Source: Oceanospirillum sp048270425 (GTDB taxonomy: Bacteria; Pseudomonadota; Gammaproteobacteria; Pseudomonadales; Halomonadaceae). From it: a stretch of 64,000 bases of DNA. Each line of letters begins with the position of its first letter. The first letter of the stretch is position 1. Where the stretch lies: assembly GCA_048270425.1 (NCBI GenBank), contig JBLWSY010000006.1, forward strand, positions 124,001 to 188,000, in the 5' to 3' direction. The notes below the pieces were generated by a model. The model searched no databases and was not told where the DNA came from. It saw nothing but the letters and a program-made list of their open reading frames with translations. Shown piece by piece: positions 52,820-61,391 of the stretch. Made by a program: the position numbers and the translations under genes.

Positions 52820-53887
52820 ATGAAACACCCGATCAAAACCCTGTCGTTGGCGGTTTGTCTTGCCTCTGCTTTATCTCTGCCAGCTCAGGCAGCTGACCAA
52901 AAAATTATGCTGAAAATGCCGATTGCATTTAACTCCAAACTGCCCAGCGTGGGGACTACCGCTACCTATATTGAGGAGACGCTGAATAAAACCTCTGGTG
53001 GCACGATTCGCGTTAAAAAATATGAGCCAGGCAAACTGATTGGTACATTTGAAATTCTGGACGCGGTTGCTGCTGGCAAGGTTAATGCGGGTTTTGGCTC
53101 GCCGGGTTATTGGGTTGGTAAGATCCCTGCGGCGTCTGTCTTCTCGTCTGTACCTTTTGGCCCGGAAGCCGGTGAATATATGGCATGGGTATATCATGGT
53201 AACGGTCGCAAGCTCTGGCAGGAGATGTACGACATCAACGGCTATAATGTGCATGCAATCCCCTGTGCGGTTGTAGCCCCGGAAACTTCCGGCTGGTTCA
53301 CTCAGCCGATTGAAAGCGCCGAAGATCTGAAAGGCATGAAAATGCGCTTCTTTGGTCTGGGTGGCGAAGTGATGCAGAAGCTGGGTGTGAGCACCTCGCT
53401 GCTGCCAAGTTCAGAGATCTTCCCTGCGCTGGAAAAAGGCGCGATTGATGCCACTGAATTTTCCATGCCGGTGATCGATCAGATGATCGGTCTGCATAAA
53501 GTTGCCAAGTACAACTACTATCCGGGTTGGCACCAGCAGGCGACTCTGCTGGAGCTTCTTATCAATAAAGACACCTGGAACAAAATGAGTGAAACCCAGC
53601 AGGCGCTGGTAGAAACCACCTGTCGTTCTGCCATGGCGGTATCCTTTGCTGAGGGTGAAGCGCTTCAGTTCGCCGCTATGAACAAAAACGTCAACGAAAA
53701 TGGTGTGCACAATATGCGCTGGAGCGACGAGATGCTGGATCTGTTCCGTAAAACATGGGAAGAGGTTGCCGCAGAGAAATCCGCCGCAGATCCGTTCTTT
53801 GCCAAAGCGTATGGCGATCTGCAGAGCTTCCGGGAAGAGTACAAAATCTGGAAAGAAAATGCCTTTATGCCGCGTCGTCCGGAGTAA
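52820..53887 (+). CDS. TRAP transporter substrate-binding protein (DctP family)
   Basis: A 355-residue periplasmic protein with a signal peptide ending AQA-AD near 25. The blocks FGSPGYWVGK, SSVPFGPEAGEYMAW, LKGMKMRFFGLGGEVMQKLG and YYPGWHQQ match the DctP subgroup that includes the alpha-keto-acid binder TakP. It should feed a DctQM membrane pair, but none lies next to it and a terminator follows, so the partner must be elsewhere. Substrate inferred as a small keto- or carboxylic acid. Confidence 0.88.
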   Translation: MKHPIKTLSLAVCLASALSLPAQAADQKIMLKMPIAFNSKLPSVGTTATYIEETLNKTSGGTIRVKKYEPGKLIGTFEILDAVAAGKVNAGFGSPGYWVGKIPAASVFSSVPFGPEAGEYMAWVYHGNGRKLWQEMYDINGYNVHAIPCAVVAPETSGWFTQPIESAEDLKGMKMRFFGLGGEVMQKLGVSTSLLPSSEIFPALEKGAIDATEFSMPVIDQMIGLHKVAKYNYYPGWHQQATLLELLINKDTWNKMSETQQALVETTCRSAMAVSFAEGEALQFAAMNKNVNENGVHNMRWSDEMLDLFRKTWEEVAAEKSAADPFFAKAYGDLQSFREEYKIWKENAFMPRRPE

Positions 53888-53910
53888 TCATTTTCTCTGA
53901 TCCACCAGAA

Positions 53911-53941
53911 GGAGCCGTGACCTGTCACGGCTCCTTTTTTG
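53911..53941 (+). terminator. Strong terminator after the TRAP gene
   Basis: GGAGCCGTGA (53911-53920) pairs with TCACGGCTCC (53925-53934), then seven T. Confidence 0.92.
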
Positions 53942-54237
53942 CATCTGCGGGATACTGGCGTTATCCGACTCCTAACCGTTTACCGAAGTGCGGGAAATGG
54001 ATAAGCTAAAAACTCAATGAATGATGGAAATCGTGACCGCCGATTCTTTTTCAGAACATAGGCGCACGGTTGCTCTTGAATTAAAGGGCGTGATAACGCG
54101 CATGCGCGTATAGCAGGGAAGCGGTCAGATCAGAAAATGGATTTTTCCTTTCTAATCAAACTCTTTCCTTCGTTTTTTGTCGGTATATTGAAATCGGCAT
54201 AACGCGCATGCCTGATATGAAATAGTTAGGTATCAAA
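53942..54237. other. Left border of the cassette cluster
   Basis: No ORF is evident. The 12-base word TAACGCGCATGC occurs twice (54093-54104 and 54200-54211). GTTAGGT at 54225-54231, the GTTRRRY core used by integron recombinases, ends the stretch 6 bases before the first small gene. It may be a degraded attachment site; a matching left arm that would fold into an attC is not clear. Confidence 0.4.
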
Positions 54238-54750
54238 GTGAAGTATGTGCCAATAGACATAAAGTGCCCCGATTGTGGTGGGCTGGCAAAATTTGAAGAA
54301 CCATTCGAGTTCTTATCGAAAATTGATATTCGCCCGGATGAAACGAAGCCGACACATCAGTGGGGTGGCTGGACGGTGCTCGAAAGGTTTCCTTCTCAAA
54401 TAAGCTGGAAAGCTCCTTCTTCATCGAGCCAGTATCTCAGAAGTGGAGGCGATACAGGCGAAGGCGGCTATCCTCTTTTTAAGCATGGTTTGGTCCAATG
54501 TTCCCTCTGCCATTCGAATAGAAAGCATCAATTAAATTGGCCAGCCGATGCATATTGGCAGTGGGAAGTCCGTGGTCAGCTATTGTGGGCGTGGGATAAA
54601 GAGCATGCTCAAATAATACTGAATTTTGTTAAAGAAACTGCTAGACCATCGCGGCATCTGTTCAGGTTAAAGCACATACCATCACACTTTCTTTCAGCTA
54701 AAATTCGCGACCAAGTCGTTCAAAAAATGGAGCAGAGTTTAAATGCCTAA
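54238..54750 (+). CDS. Cassette-type gene, putative zinc-ribbon protein
   Basis: A 170-residue protein starting with a GTG just 6 bases after a GTTAGGT core. CPDCGG near residue 10 and CSLCHSNRKH near 95 can form a zinc ribbon; the rest is Trp-rich (DAYWQWEVRGQLLWAWDKEH). No known function. Its stop codon overlaps the left end of an attC-like site, as is common for integron cassette genes. Confidence 0.72.
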   Translation: MKYVPIDIKCPDCGGLAKFEEPFEFLSKIDIRPDETKPTHQWGGWTVLERFPSQISWKAPSSSSQYLRSGGDTGEGGYPLFKHGLVQCSLCHSNRKHQLNWPADAYWQWEVRGQLLWAWDKEHAQIILNFVKETARPSRHLFRLKHIPSHFLSAKIRDQVVQKMEQSLNA

Positions 54751-54816
54751 CAAGCGCCTGTTGCCAGACAGCTTTTCCACTCTGTTTCAAACCAGTCGTA
54801 AGTGCGGGCGTTAGGC
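54745..54816 (+). repeat. attC-like integron recombination site 1
   Basis: The 72-base stretch begins GCCTAAC (54745-54751) and ends GTTAGGC (54810-54816), exact RYYYAAC and GTTRRRY cores in inverted orientation. GCGCCTG and GCGGGCG just inside are candidate L boxes. It lies between two small same-direction genes. Confidence 0.75.
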
Positions 54817-54832
54817 ACTCGGAAGAGAAATC

Positions 54833-55612
54833 GTGAAATTTATAGAAGTATCAGCAAATCCTTTTCATGAGCTTAGATACAGATCTTCCGGACGAGGCGG
54901 GGAAGTTCGTGAACTTGTTCTCCCATTTTATAACGCGATAGTTGATGAATTACCAAAGGGGGTTTCTTCTTTTGTCATTACTTCCGACCTTCAGGGGCGA
55001 GAACAAGACAAAAAAACAAACCGACTTGTTGGGGAGGCAGTAGCCGAAGAGTTAAGTCTATTAACTGAGCTAGGTGAAATTCCGTCAATTGACTTTATAA
55101 CATTAGCGGGCGATTTATATGATCACCCTGAGCTTCACAAACTGGGTGGTACTGGCGATGTAACGACCGTTTGGAATGCATTTGCCAAAGAATTTCCGCT
55201 TGTGGTCGGTGTGCATGGAAACCACGATATTGTTCAGGAATCGGAACTGGCACCGAATACGATTGTTTTGGATGGTAATAGTACAAACTGTTTCGGGGTT
55301 CGCATCGGTGGTGTTTCAGGTGTTGTTGGGCGTAGTGATAGAAATCACAGAAAATCCCAACAAGAATTTATGCGTGCGCTAACCAAAGTAACTCACGGAA
55401 AAAAAGACCTTATACTTTTGCATCAAGGACCAGAAGATTCAAAAAACGAGCAGCGGGGTGACCCTGAAATTACGGCTCACTTTTTGTCAAAAGGAGATGC
55501 AATCATAGCTTTCGGCCACTGTCACTGGACTATACCGTTTATAGAGCTAGGTAAAAACCAGGTACTCAACGTCGATAATAGGTTGTATCTGGTTACTGCA
55601 GTTAATACCTAG
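54833..55612 (+). CDS. Calcineurin-type metallophosphoesterase, cassette gene
   Basis: A 259-residue protein with the metallophosphoesterase motifs GDLYDHPE near 90, GVHGNHDI near 125, LLHQG near 195 and FGHCHW near 225. The first block, TSDLQG near 45, replaces the usual DxH with Asp-Leu-Gln, a possible loss of one metal ligand. The GTG start at 54833 follows GGAAGAG. It lies 16 bases after the attC-like site. Role unknown; substrates may be nucleotides or proteins. Confidence 0.82.
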   Translation: MKFIEVSANPFHELRYRSSGRGGEVRELVLPFYNAIVDELPKGVSSFVITSDLQGREQDKKTNRLVGEAVAEELSLLTELGEIPSIDFITLAGDLYDHPELHKLGGTGDVTTVWNAFAKEFPLVVGVHGNHDIVQESELAPNTIVLDGNSTNCFGVRIGGVSGVVGRSDRNHRKSQQEFMRALTKVTHGKKDLILLHQGPEDSKNEQRGDPEITAHFLSKGDAIIAFGHCHWTIPFIELGKNQVLNVDNRLYLVTAVNT

Positions 55613-55706
55613 TAAAAATTCTAAGGAGCATCATAAGCTCTGTTTAATTTTGAGGTGGCTACGGCACTTTACCTCCAAAAAATTGGCATTATGTATCAGG
55701 AGAGTC

Positions 55707-55991
55707 GTGAGCAAGCCGCCAAAGAAAATTGATGGAGCAACAGTTATCGAATGGGCTTGGTCAGGTAGCGAACCATTCGGTGTTGTTTGCTTTGAGTCTG
55801 GAGAAGTCGCAGCAAAAATATTTGGCTTGGCTCTTTGCCGTTATTCGAGCAGCGACAAAATCTATTGCATTAGTTGTGACTCAGAATGGGAGTCGGAGCA
55901 AGACTCTGATTACAACTCTGTATCTGAAGCTAAAGAGAATTTGCCGTCTCAGTATAAGAACGTAGAAGCCATTTGGCACAAATATGAATAA
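55707..55991 (+). CDS. Small cassette protein, unknown
   Basis: 94 residues from a GTG at 55707 with AGGAGA four bases upstream; the longer frame from 55650 has no such site. Acidic in the C-terminal half (SEWESEQDSDYNS). No family recognised. It shares the cassette with the phosphoesterase gene, since no recombination site separates them. An overlapping frame (55729-55965) is taken as a shadow. Confidence 0.6.
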   Translation: MSKPPKKIDGATVIEWAWSGSEPFGVVCFESGEVAAKIFGLALCRYSSSDKIYCISCDSEWESEQDSDYNSVSEAKENLPSQYKNVEAIWHKYE

Positions 55992-55996
55992 ACAGA

Positions 55997-56062
55997 TAAC
56001 ACGCCAAGACAGTATCGATCTTTGGGTTGGATGCGCTAACCCGTACCGCTGTCTTTGCGTTA
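55997..56062 (+). repeat. attC-like site 2 (imperfect)
   Basis: TAAC (55997-56000) and GTTA (56059-56062) frame an inverted stem AAGACAG (56006-56012)/CTGTCTT (56049-56055). The flanking cores deviate from RYYYAAC/GTTRRRY, so it is a degenerate attC. The next gene starts 22 bases later. Confidence 0.58.
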
Positions 56063-56084
56063 GCGACTCACCAGAGAATCAAGA

Positions 56085-56459
56085 ATGAATCCAGAAATGC
56101 AGGTACTTCAATTTGCCAACTTACTTGAGATAGCGAATCTTTCAGCTGAAGACGGTGATGGTTACGCGAAACAAGAAAAGCTGATTAAGACCTTTCGGGA
56201 CGAAAAAAAGCCATTCGTTGCCAAAATGCCAATGAGACACAGGTTTCGATGCGAGCCCTGTAAGGTTGAACAAGGTGAATCGATTTATCATTTCGAAAAT
56301 CCGGCGATTCCGGCCAGTAAAGAAGAAAAAGATATTATGTGGGGGCCAGCTGTTGGCATTTGGGCTCAAGTCGACACGCGCGAATTACACGGTTTTCTGG
56401 CGCACGGTAATGAGCCAAGCCTGAGATTAAAACAGGTTCTGGCCAGTGTCAGCTACTAA
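56085..56459 (+). CDS. Small cassette protein, unknown
   Basis: 124 residues, no recognised domain; a CxxC (CEPC) near 56 and an acidic, mixed composition. It is bracketed by attC-like sites 2 and 3, and its TAA is part of site 3, the typical layout of a one-gene integron cassette. Confidence 0.68.
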   Translation: MNPEMQVLQFANLLEIANLSAEDGDGYAKQEKLIKTFRDEKKPFVAKMPMRHRFRCEPCKVEQGESIYHFENPAIPASKEEKDIMWGPAVGIWAQVDTRELHGFLAHGNEPSLRLKQVLASVSY

Positions 56460-56528
56460 CAACACCTTGCAGTATCGCGATCTAAGTGTGCTGGGCTTCG
56501 CAACACAAAGCCGTTGTTGGCAGCGTTA
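56457..56528 (+). repeat. attC-like site 3 (imperfect)
   Basis: TAAC (56457-56460) and GTTA (56525-56528) are 72 bases apart. Inside, AACAAC pairs with GTTGTT, and GGCTT (56494-56498) with AAGCC (56508-56512). The right core reads GTTAACT instead of GTTRRRY. The next gene starts 14 bases later. Confidence 0.58.
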
Positions 56529-56542
56529 ACTGAAGAGTATTT

Positions 56543-57319
56543 ATGATCGAACAAGCTATTAAAGAAGAGATCCTATCCCGAATCGAGAAGGCTGAAAAAG
56601 AGCATGGTGTACGAGTGCTCTACGCCATTGAGTCAGGTAGCCGCGCCTGGGGTTTCGAGTCACCCAACAGCGACTATGATGTTCGTTTTATATATGCCCA
56701 CCCAAAGGATTGGTATGTGGCCGTCGACCTGGAAGACAAGAGGGATGTTATTGAGTATCCGATTGTCGACGAAATCGACATTAACGGCTGGGATATCAGA
56801 AAAGCCTTGAAGCTTTTTTCTAAATCAAATCCTGCGTTTGTAGAATGGCTACAGTCCCCCATTGTGTATATCGAACGGGGCAATTTTGCTCGGAAAGCGC
56901 GGGCGCTTCTTCCTAAAGTGTATTCCGTTGAAAAAGGAATATACCACTACCGCAGCATGGCTAAGACGAATTACAGGGGGTATCTCCGCGAGGAACTGGT
57001 CCCTATTAAGAAGTATTTTTATGTATTAAGGCCGCTGCTTTCAATTATGTGGCTGGAAAAATATCAGGAACCGGCACCAATTGAATTTGAGACGCTTCGG
57101 AAAATGGTCAGTGACAGAACTAACCTGGATAGCCAGATTTCAGCGTTGCTCGAGAGGAAAGAGAGAAGCCTGGAAAAAGAGTTGGCGCCACCGATCCCCG
57201 AGCTGAACCGTTTTATTGAGTCTGAGCTTGAGCGGTTGGAATCTTTTGCCGAGAGCCCTGATAAAAGCGGGCAAATTATGAATGACCTGAACACTTTGTT
57301 CCACGAGGCATTGGGTTAA
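56543..57319 (+). CDS. RlaP/YcgL-type nucleotidyltransferase
   Basis: A 258-residue protein of the predicted nucleotidyltransferase family PF10127. YAIESGSRAWGFESPNSDYD near residues 26-45 gives the GSxxxG and DxD catalytic pattern, with VDEIDINGWD supplying the third Asp. Related enzymes (RlaP) act on tRNA or RNA; MNT-type relatives act as antitoxins. It follows attC-like site 3 closely, so it may be the first gene after the last recognisable site. Confidence 0.87.
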   Translation: MIEQAIKEEILSRIEKAEKEHGVRVLYAIESGSRAWGFESPNSDYDVRFIYAHPKDWYVAVDLEDKRDVIEYPIVDEIDINGWDIRKALKLFSKSNPAFVEWLQSPIVYIERGNFARKARALLPKVYSVEKGIYHYRSMAKTNYRGYLREELVPIKKYFYVLRPLLSIMWLEKYQEPAPIEFETLRKMVSDRTNLDSQISALLERKERSLEKELAPPIPELNRFIESELERLESFAESPDKSGQIMNDLNTLFHEALG

Positions 57320-57364
57320 AAGTGGGTGCAAGCGCGGTGGATTCCGTAAACCTAAGGAGAAAAT

Positions 57365-58171
57365 ATGCCAGATACTGACGATGGGTTCGCAAGAACATAC
57401 GGTGTTGAACTCCTTTTTTCCGGTGCGCCAGACATTGATGTAAAAGCAGCAGTAGCCGAACTTAAAAAAGTGATTGGTGACATTGAGCATAGGGAAAGCG
57501 GGGGGCAAAACACGTTTTTTCTGCTGGATCATCAGGTCACTTATTCAGAAGAGCAGAGTATTCCGGGGCAGTTAATACTTTTATATGCAGATCCAAAGAA
57601 AGATGAGGATCTGTTGGAGAAAGAAGTTCAGCAAAGCTGGCAAACCCCAAATGCTTCTGAAATTGTTAGTTCTACAAAATACAAAGTGCTCTTATCGGAT
57701 ATCATGTCTTCTGGTCTGAACCCAAAAGAGCGGCAGCATATTCTTTCCAGCGCCATAAGGGTGTTTGTCAAACACTCAAACTGTATTGGTATTGCGAATA
57801 AACGAACACAGCAGATTGTCGATGCAGAAGAGATCAGGGTTTCTTCTGATCCCTTGCTGGGGTTTGTAAATATAAGGTTTTTTAACGCAGGGGATCAGGA
57901 GTTTTTAATGGACTCTATAGGTCTGGCAGCCCTGGGATTATATGATGTGCAATGTCACTTTTTCGGACTTGACCCAAATGAAGTGTCATATCAGCTATAC
58001 AACATTGCATATTACATCTTCAATGAAGATCCCGTGTTTGAAAATGGCCATACAATCGCTGGTATAAATGGTGAGAGCTGGCAAGTGCAATATGAAGGCT
58101 CTTTAGTTGCACCAGATCGTGATGTTCTTGATCTTAATCCGGGAAGCAAATATGCGGCCGGAAACCGGTAA
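57365..58171 (+). CDS. DUF4261-family protein
   Basis: A 268-residue soluble protein. YNIAYYIFNEDPVFENGHTI near residues 212-231 and IRFFNAGDQEFLMDSIGLAA fit the DUF4261 pattern. The family has no known biochemical activity; it is one of those listed with immunity-type genes. AAGGAGA precedes the ATG. No attC-like site is seen on either side. Confidence 0.78.
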   Translation: MPDTDDGFARTYGVELLFSGAPDIDVKAAVAELKKVIGDIEHRESGGQNTFFLLDHQVTYSEEQSIPGQLILLYADPKKDEDLLEKEVQQSWQTPNASEIVSSTKYKVLLSDIMSSGLNPKERQHILSSAIRVFVKHSNCIGIANKRTQQIVDAEEIRVSSDPLLGFVNIRFFNAGDQEFLMDSIGLAALGLYDVQCHFFGLDPNEVSYQLYNIAYYIFNEDPVFENGHTIAGINGESWQVQYEGSLVAPDRDVLDLNPGSKYAAGNR

Positions 58172-58230
58172 ACCAATGCATGCGTGCTAAAATGCGGTCT
58201 GATAAGAACCCTTGGTACCGGAAGCAGGCT

Positions 58231-58812
58231 ATGAGAAAAACATCGGTCATCTTCTTTCTCATGGTGGTGCTATATCCGGTGTATGTTATGTCATCAATTT
58301 ACGTCTACTCGTTTCACACATCGAATGAAAAAGCTGATGCGGCAATAGTATTAGGGGCTGCTGTCTGGGGCGGGGAACCATCCCCTGTTTTCAGAGAAAG
58401 AATCAATCACGCGATAAAATTATACCGCGATAAGCAAGTGGACAGGTTGGTTTTTACCGGTGGTATTGGGGATGGCGACGTTAAATCAGAGGCCCTGGTT
58501 GCAAAGGAATATGCCATAAAACACGGTGTTTCAAGTGACGCTATCATTGTTGAAGAACAGTCAAGGTTCACATTTGAAAATTTGCGCTTTGCATCCCAAA
58601 AGATGGTTGAAAACCAGATTGATTCTGTCTTGCTCGTTAGTGACCCTCTGCATATGAAACGCTCAATGATGATGGCGGAAGATATTGGGATGAAGGTTTC
58701 ACCATCGCCAACAGAAACAAGCCGATATAAAAGCTATCGGTCAAAAACGAAGATGCTGCTTTCTGAAACCTATTATTATATCGGTTATCAGATTCGGAGA
58801 ATGTTTCAGTAA
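58231..58812 (+). CDS. YdcF/SanA-like (DUF218) membrane protein
   Basis: A 193-residue protein with one N-terminal membrane segment (about 6-25) and a DUF218 domain: DAAIVLGAAVWGGEPSPVF near 43, LVFTGGIGDG, SEALVAKEYA and VSDPLHMKRS. These proteins act at the cell envelope (for example SanA in vancomycin exclusion) by an unknown reaction. GGAAG lies 7 bases before the ATG at 58231; a longer frame from 58180 exists. Confidence 0.85.
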   Translation: MRKTSVIFFLMVVLYPVYVMSSIYVYSFHTSNEKADAAIVLGAAVWGGEPSPVFRERINHAIKLYRDKQVDRLVFTGGIGDGDVKSEALVAKEYAIKHGVSSDAIIVEEQSRFTFENLRFASQKMVENQIDSVLLVSDPLHMKRSMMMAEDIGMKVSPSPTETSRYKSYRSKTKMLLSETYYYIGYQIRRMFQ

Positions 58813-58852
58813 TACTCTCGCGTGGGATGTTACATAAATTCAGGGATGTACA

Positions 58853-59560
58853 ATGAATAAAGAACTAAGAGAGCTTGAGGCTATTCTGAAAAGGAACAAT
58901 GATAATCCGGATGATATCGATATTGAGGATGAAGTTAATCACTACTTCTTGTTTGATAATATTTCCAACAAAGACGATTTAGAACGAGCCTGGTCATTAT
59001 TCCCTGAAGGGGAAGCCATTCGCGATAGGTTATCTGTGGTTGAACAGAAGACTCAAACGATTGCAGGATGGGGTTACAGAATACCTGACGCAACCAATCC
59101 CGATGTTAATTCCGGGCAATTTCTTAAGCTGGTGGAAAATCACATAAAATCACTTCGGCCAATATTAATAGATGCCGATTATAATAAAGATATTCTGAGA
59201 TTTATCGATGCTGGCTTTATCGTAGAACTGGCTGCTTCAAACGTCTCTATACCCTCGCCAACGGATAATGATCTGTTTGGTACTCTTTACGAGGCACTGC
59301 AAGAATTCAAAATAGATTATTTCCCTTTTAATAAGGAGCACTATGAGGTCTTATACAACTGGGCGATCTATCTGACTAAGTGCGATGAGGTAGCCGCTTA
59401 TTTGCTTTGGCCTTGCCTGCAGGGTGTGGAAGAGTTCGAGCCCGACTTATTTGATTATGGTGTAAAGCTCTGGAAGCTGGGTTGTCGGGATCGGTTCTGG
59501 ATTAAGGATGGTGACGTTGCGTCTCAAACAGTATGCTTTCGACCACCTTGGTTGGATTAA
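58853..59560 (+). CDS. Unknown protein
   Basis: A 235-residue soluble protein, acidic and helical at the start (IDIEDEVNHYFLFDN) with Trp-rich C-terminus. No recognised family. CAGGG is upstream of the ATG. It shares direction and style with the preceding small genes; a role as an immunity-type or cassette protein is only a guess. Confidence 0.65.
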   Translation: MNKELRELEAILKRNNDNPDDIDIEDEVNHYFLFDNISNKDDLERAWSLFPEGEAIRDRLSVVEQKTQTIAGWGYRIPDATNPDVNSGQFLKLVENHIKSLRPILIDADYNKDILRFIDAGFIVELAASNVSIPSPTDNDLFGTLYEALQEFKIDYFPFNKEHYEVLYNWAIYLTKCDEVAAYLLWPCLQGVEEFEPDLFDYGVKLWKLGCRDRFWIKDGDVASQTVCFRPPWLD

Positions 59561-59659
59561 ATAAGTTTGCATAATGAATATCTCAATTTAACGACCGCAA
59601 TTAAGCCTATTCTCTGCCATAGCGGGCTGATTTTTATAGCCAGGATATGAGTTCATATT

Positions 59660-60007
59660 ATGCATAAATATAAAATATCGGCCTCACCCTATCTCTGTGA
59701 AATCACTATCGACCAGAATTTGGCGTACACAGAAAATGATCTTCGTGTTTTCAACAGTAAGCATGAACAAGGCGTGGCGGTTTATGGATATTTGCCCAAC
59801 GTTCTGGTCGTTGAAAAGGGCGGTTATGGTCACTGGAACACAATGTCTGTCTTGGTTAGCGCCTTAGATACGGGTAAGTTAGCTATCTGTGGAACCGGAT
59901 TTCCCAGAAATTTCCATGAGTTTTTAAGCCGTTTAAATCCTGCGGTGAAAGTGCGTCTCTTTAGTGCAGATCAGGCTGCAGAAGGAAGGGCCTGGGTCCG
60001 GTGCTGA
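59660..60007 (+). CDS. Small unknown protein
   Basis: 115 residues with no recognised domain and no signal peptide. It closes the run of accessory genes; after it comes a 180-base stretch with a strong hairpin and then the opposite methyltransferase gene. Confidence 0.6.
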   Translation: MHKYKISASPYLCEITIDQNLAYTENDLRVFNSKHEQGVAVYGYLPNVLVVEKGGYGHWNTMSVLVSALDTGKLAICGTGFPRNFHEFLSRLNPAVKVRLFSADQAAEGRAWVRC

Positions 60008-60131
60008 GGCAAGGCGTAACGAGCAGCTGCTCATTCGGATTGCTTGGGTAGAAATGGCCGGGCGGAAATAATTGGGTCAGAGCTTTTGCTTATTTTGGTA
60101 GCAGCCAATCCCAAGCGTCATAGCGTACTAA

Positions 60132-60170
60132 CAATAACGCCCCAATCGATGCATGATTGGGGCGTTATTG
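60132..60170. terminator. Perfect 16-bp hairpin between converging genes
   Basis: CAATAACGCCCCAATC (60132-60147) pairs fully with GATTGGGGCGTTATTG (60155-60170) around a GATGCAT loop. The T-tract is weak (TTTCTTC on plus). It probably stops or separates the converging transcripts. Confidence 0.65.
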
Positions 60171-60183
60171 TTTCTTCTGAATA

Positions 60184-61095
60184 TTACAGACGTGCCGCGA
60201 GTGCCTTGATGTGATCAGGGCCAATACCACAACAACCACCGATAAGACTTGCACCCAGTTCACACCATTTCTCTGCCCATACCAGATAAGATTCTGGTGT
60301 TAGGTCAGCGCGAAGTACATCCAAACCATCGTTGGCTGTGGCATCTTTGGGCTGAGGTGGGAAAGCGTTAGCGTAAGCTCCAATTTTGAGCTCTTTACCA
60401 AGCTCTTTAGTAAGTTCTGCCAGTACCTGTTTTGTAACGACGATGGCATCGGCAATGATTTCAGGCTGACAGCAGTTAAATAAAATCCCATCTACACCTG
60501 CTTTTGCCATAGCCTTGACTGCTTCCGCCACGGTCTCCCCTGAGCGCAGGCAAGGTTCCGGGGTTGGCTCCGAATCTTCTAAGGTGAAGGATACCCAGTA
60601 GGGTTTTTTCTCGCTGTCCAGCTCATCCACCAGCTTTTTCATCAGCAGGGTTTCCGCTAATAAACTCTGGGTCTCGTTTAACCAAAGGTCGACCCGAGGG
60701 GCTAGCGCAGTGATCAGGGGGCGCGCAATCTCTTCTGCGCGATCGGCCTGATACAAGTCCGCACGATAAGAGCCAAACAAGGGGGCCAGAGAGCCTGCCA
60801 CTTTGACGTCTTCACCGCTCTCTTCTACCGCCTGATGTGCAATGTTGGCCGAATCGATTGCTAACTCAGTGGCCCGTTGCCGGAACACGTCTTCGCCAAT
60901 ATGAAAAGGTACCAGTGCATAGCTGTTTGTGGTGATCACACGAGAGCCTGCCGCGATAAAGGCTTTATGGACGTCTTTGACGATTTCCGGCGCTTCCATC
61001 ATGGCTAAGGCGGACCATTCTGGTTGTTTAAATGGTGCGCCACGACGCTCAAGTTCACGGCCCATGCCGCCATCAAGTATGGTGACTGTTGTCAT
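60184..61095 (-). CDS. Homocysteine S-methyltransferase family protein
   Basis: A 303-residue (beta-alpha)8-barrel enzyme with the zinc ligands in FNCCQP near 208 and GGCCG near 288, and ILDGGMGRELERRG at the N-terminus. Such enzymes move a methyl group from S-methylmethionine, betaine or a related donor to homocysteine, making methionine. The length fits MmuM-type proteins. It is divergent from a polar amino acid ABC transporter, which could supply the methyl donor or methionine (inference). Confidence 0.87.
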   Translation of the reverse strand: MTTVTILDGGMGRELERRGAPFKQPEWSALAMMEAPEIVKDVHKAFIAAGSRVITTNSYALVPFHIGEDVFRQRATELAIDSANIAHQAVEESGEDVKVAGSLAPLFGSYRADLYQADRAEEIARPLITALAPRVDLWLNETQSLLAETLLMKKLVDELDSEKKPYWVSFTLEDSEPTPEPCLRSGETVAEAVKAMAKAGVDGILFNCCQPEIIADAIVVTKQVLAELTKELGKELKIGAYANAFPPQPKDATANDGLDVLRADLTPESYLVWAEKWCELGASLIGGCCGIGPDHIKALAARL

Positions 61096-61391
61096 AGTGC
61101 TGTTTCCAATAGGTTACGATTCGGCACATTCTAACGAGGCTGATCTGGAAATTAAATTGAATTCATTATTTTAAAAAGGTCAAAGTTGATATTTTAAGTC
61201 TATAATGGTCGGAAATTAGAAAAATAAGCTCTTACCTATTAAAAAAGATGGGTCTTAGGCCCTGATCCTGTCGATACTACTCTTTATTGTTTTTGGGTAT
61301 ATTGTGCCACCCTTTAAAATGCATGCGTTCGCGCCCTGGTCATAGCGTTGCGGACGGTTGCGCATAACAAAACAGATGAAAGAGGAATGAC
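61096..61391. promoter_or_regulatory. Divergent promoter region
   Basis: AT-rich near the methyltransferase gene. TATAAT at 61201-61206 is the best -10 in the stretch, facing right, but no good -35 stands 16-18 bases upstream. GAAAGAGGAATG gives the Shine-Dalgarno of the binding protein gene. No ORF or riboswitch-like fold was recognised. Confidence 0.4.

Noticed and set aside
54198..54231. TAACGCGCATGC ... GTTAGGT as a fourth attC site
   Set aside because: The core GTTAGGT is good, but no left arm pairs with the sequence inside it. I kept it only as a possible worn attachment site in the border region.
60132..60170. AACGCCCC/GGGGCGTT hairpin as an attC site
   Set aside because: The stem is perfect and uninterrupted, without the spaced boxes or bulged bases of attC; it fits a terminator between converging genes.
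61096..61391. S-adenosylmethionine or methionine riboswitch next to the methyltransferase
   Set aside because: No conserved SAM-box features were recognised on either strand of the intergenic region.
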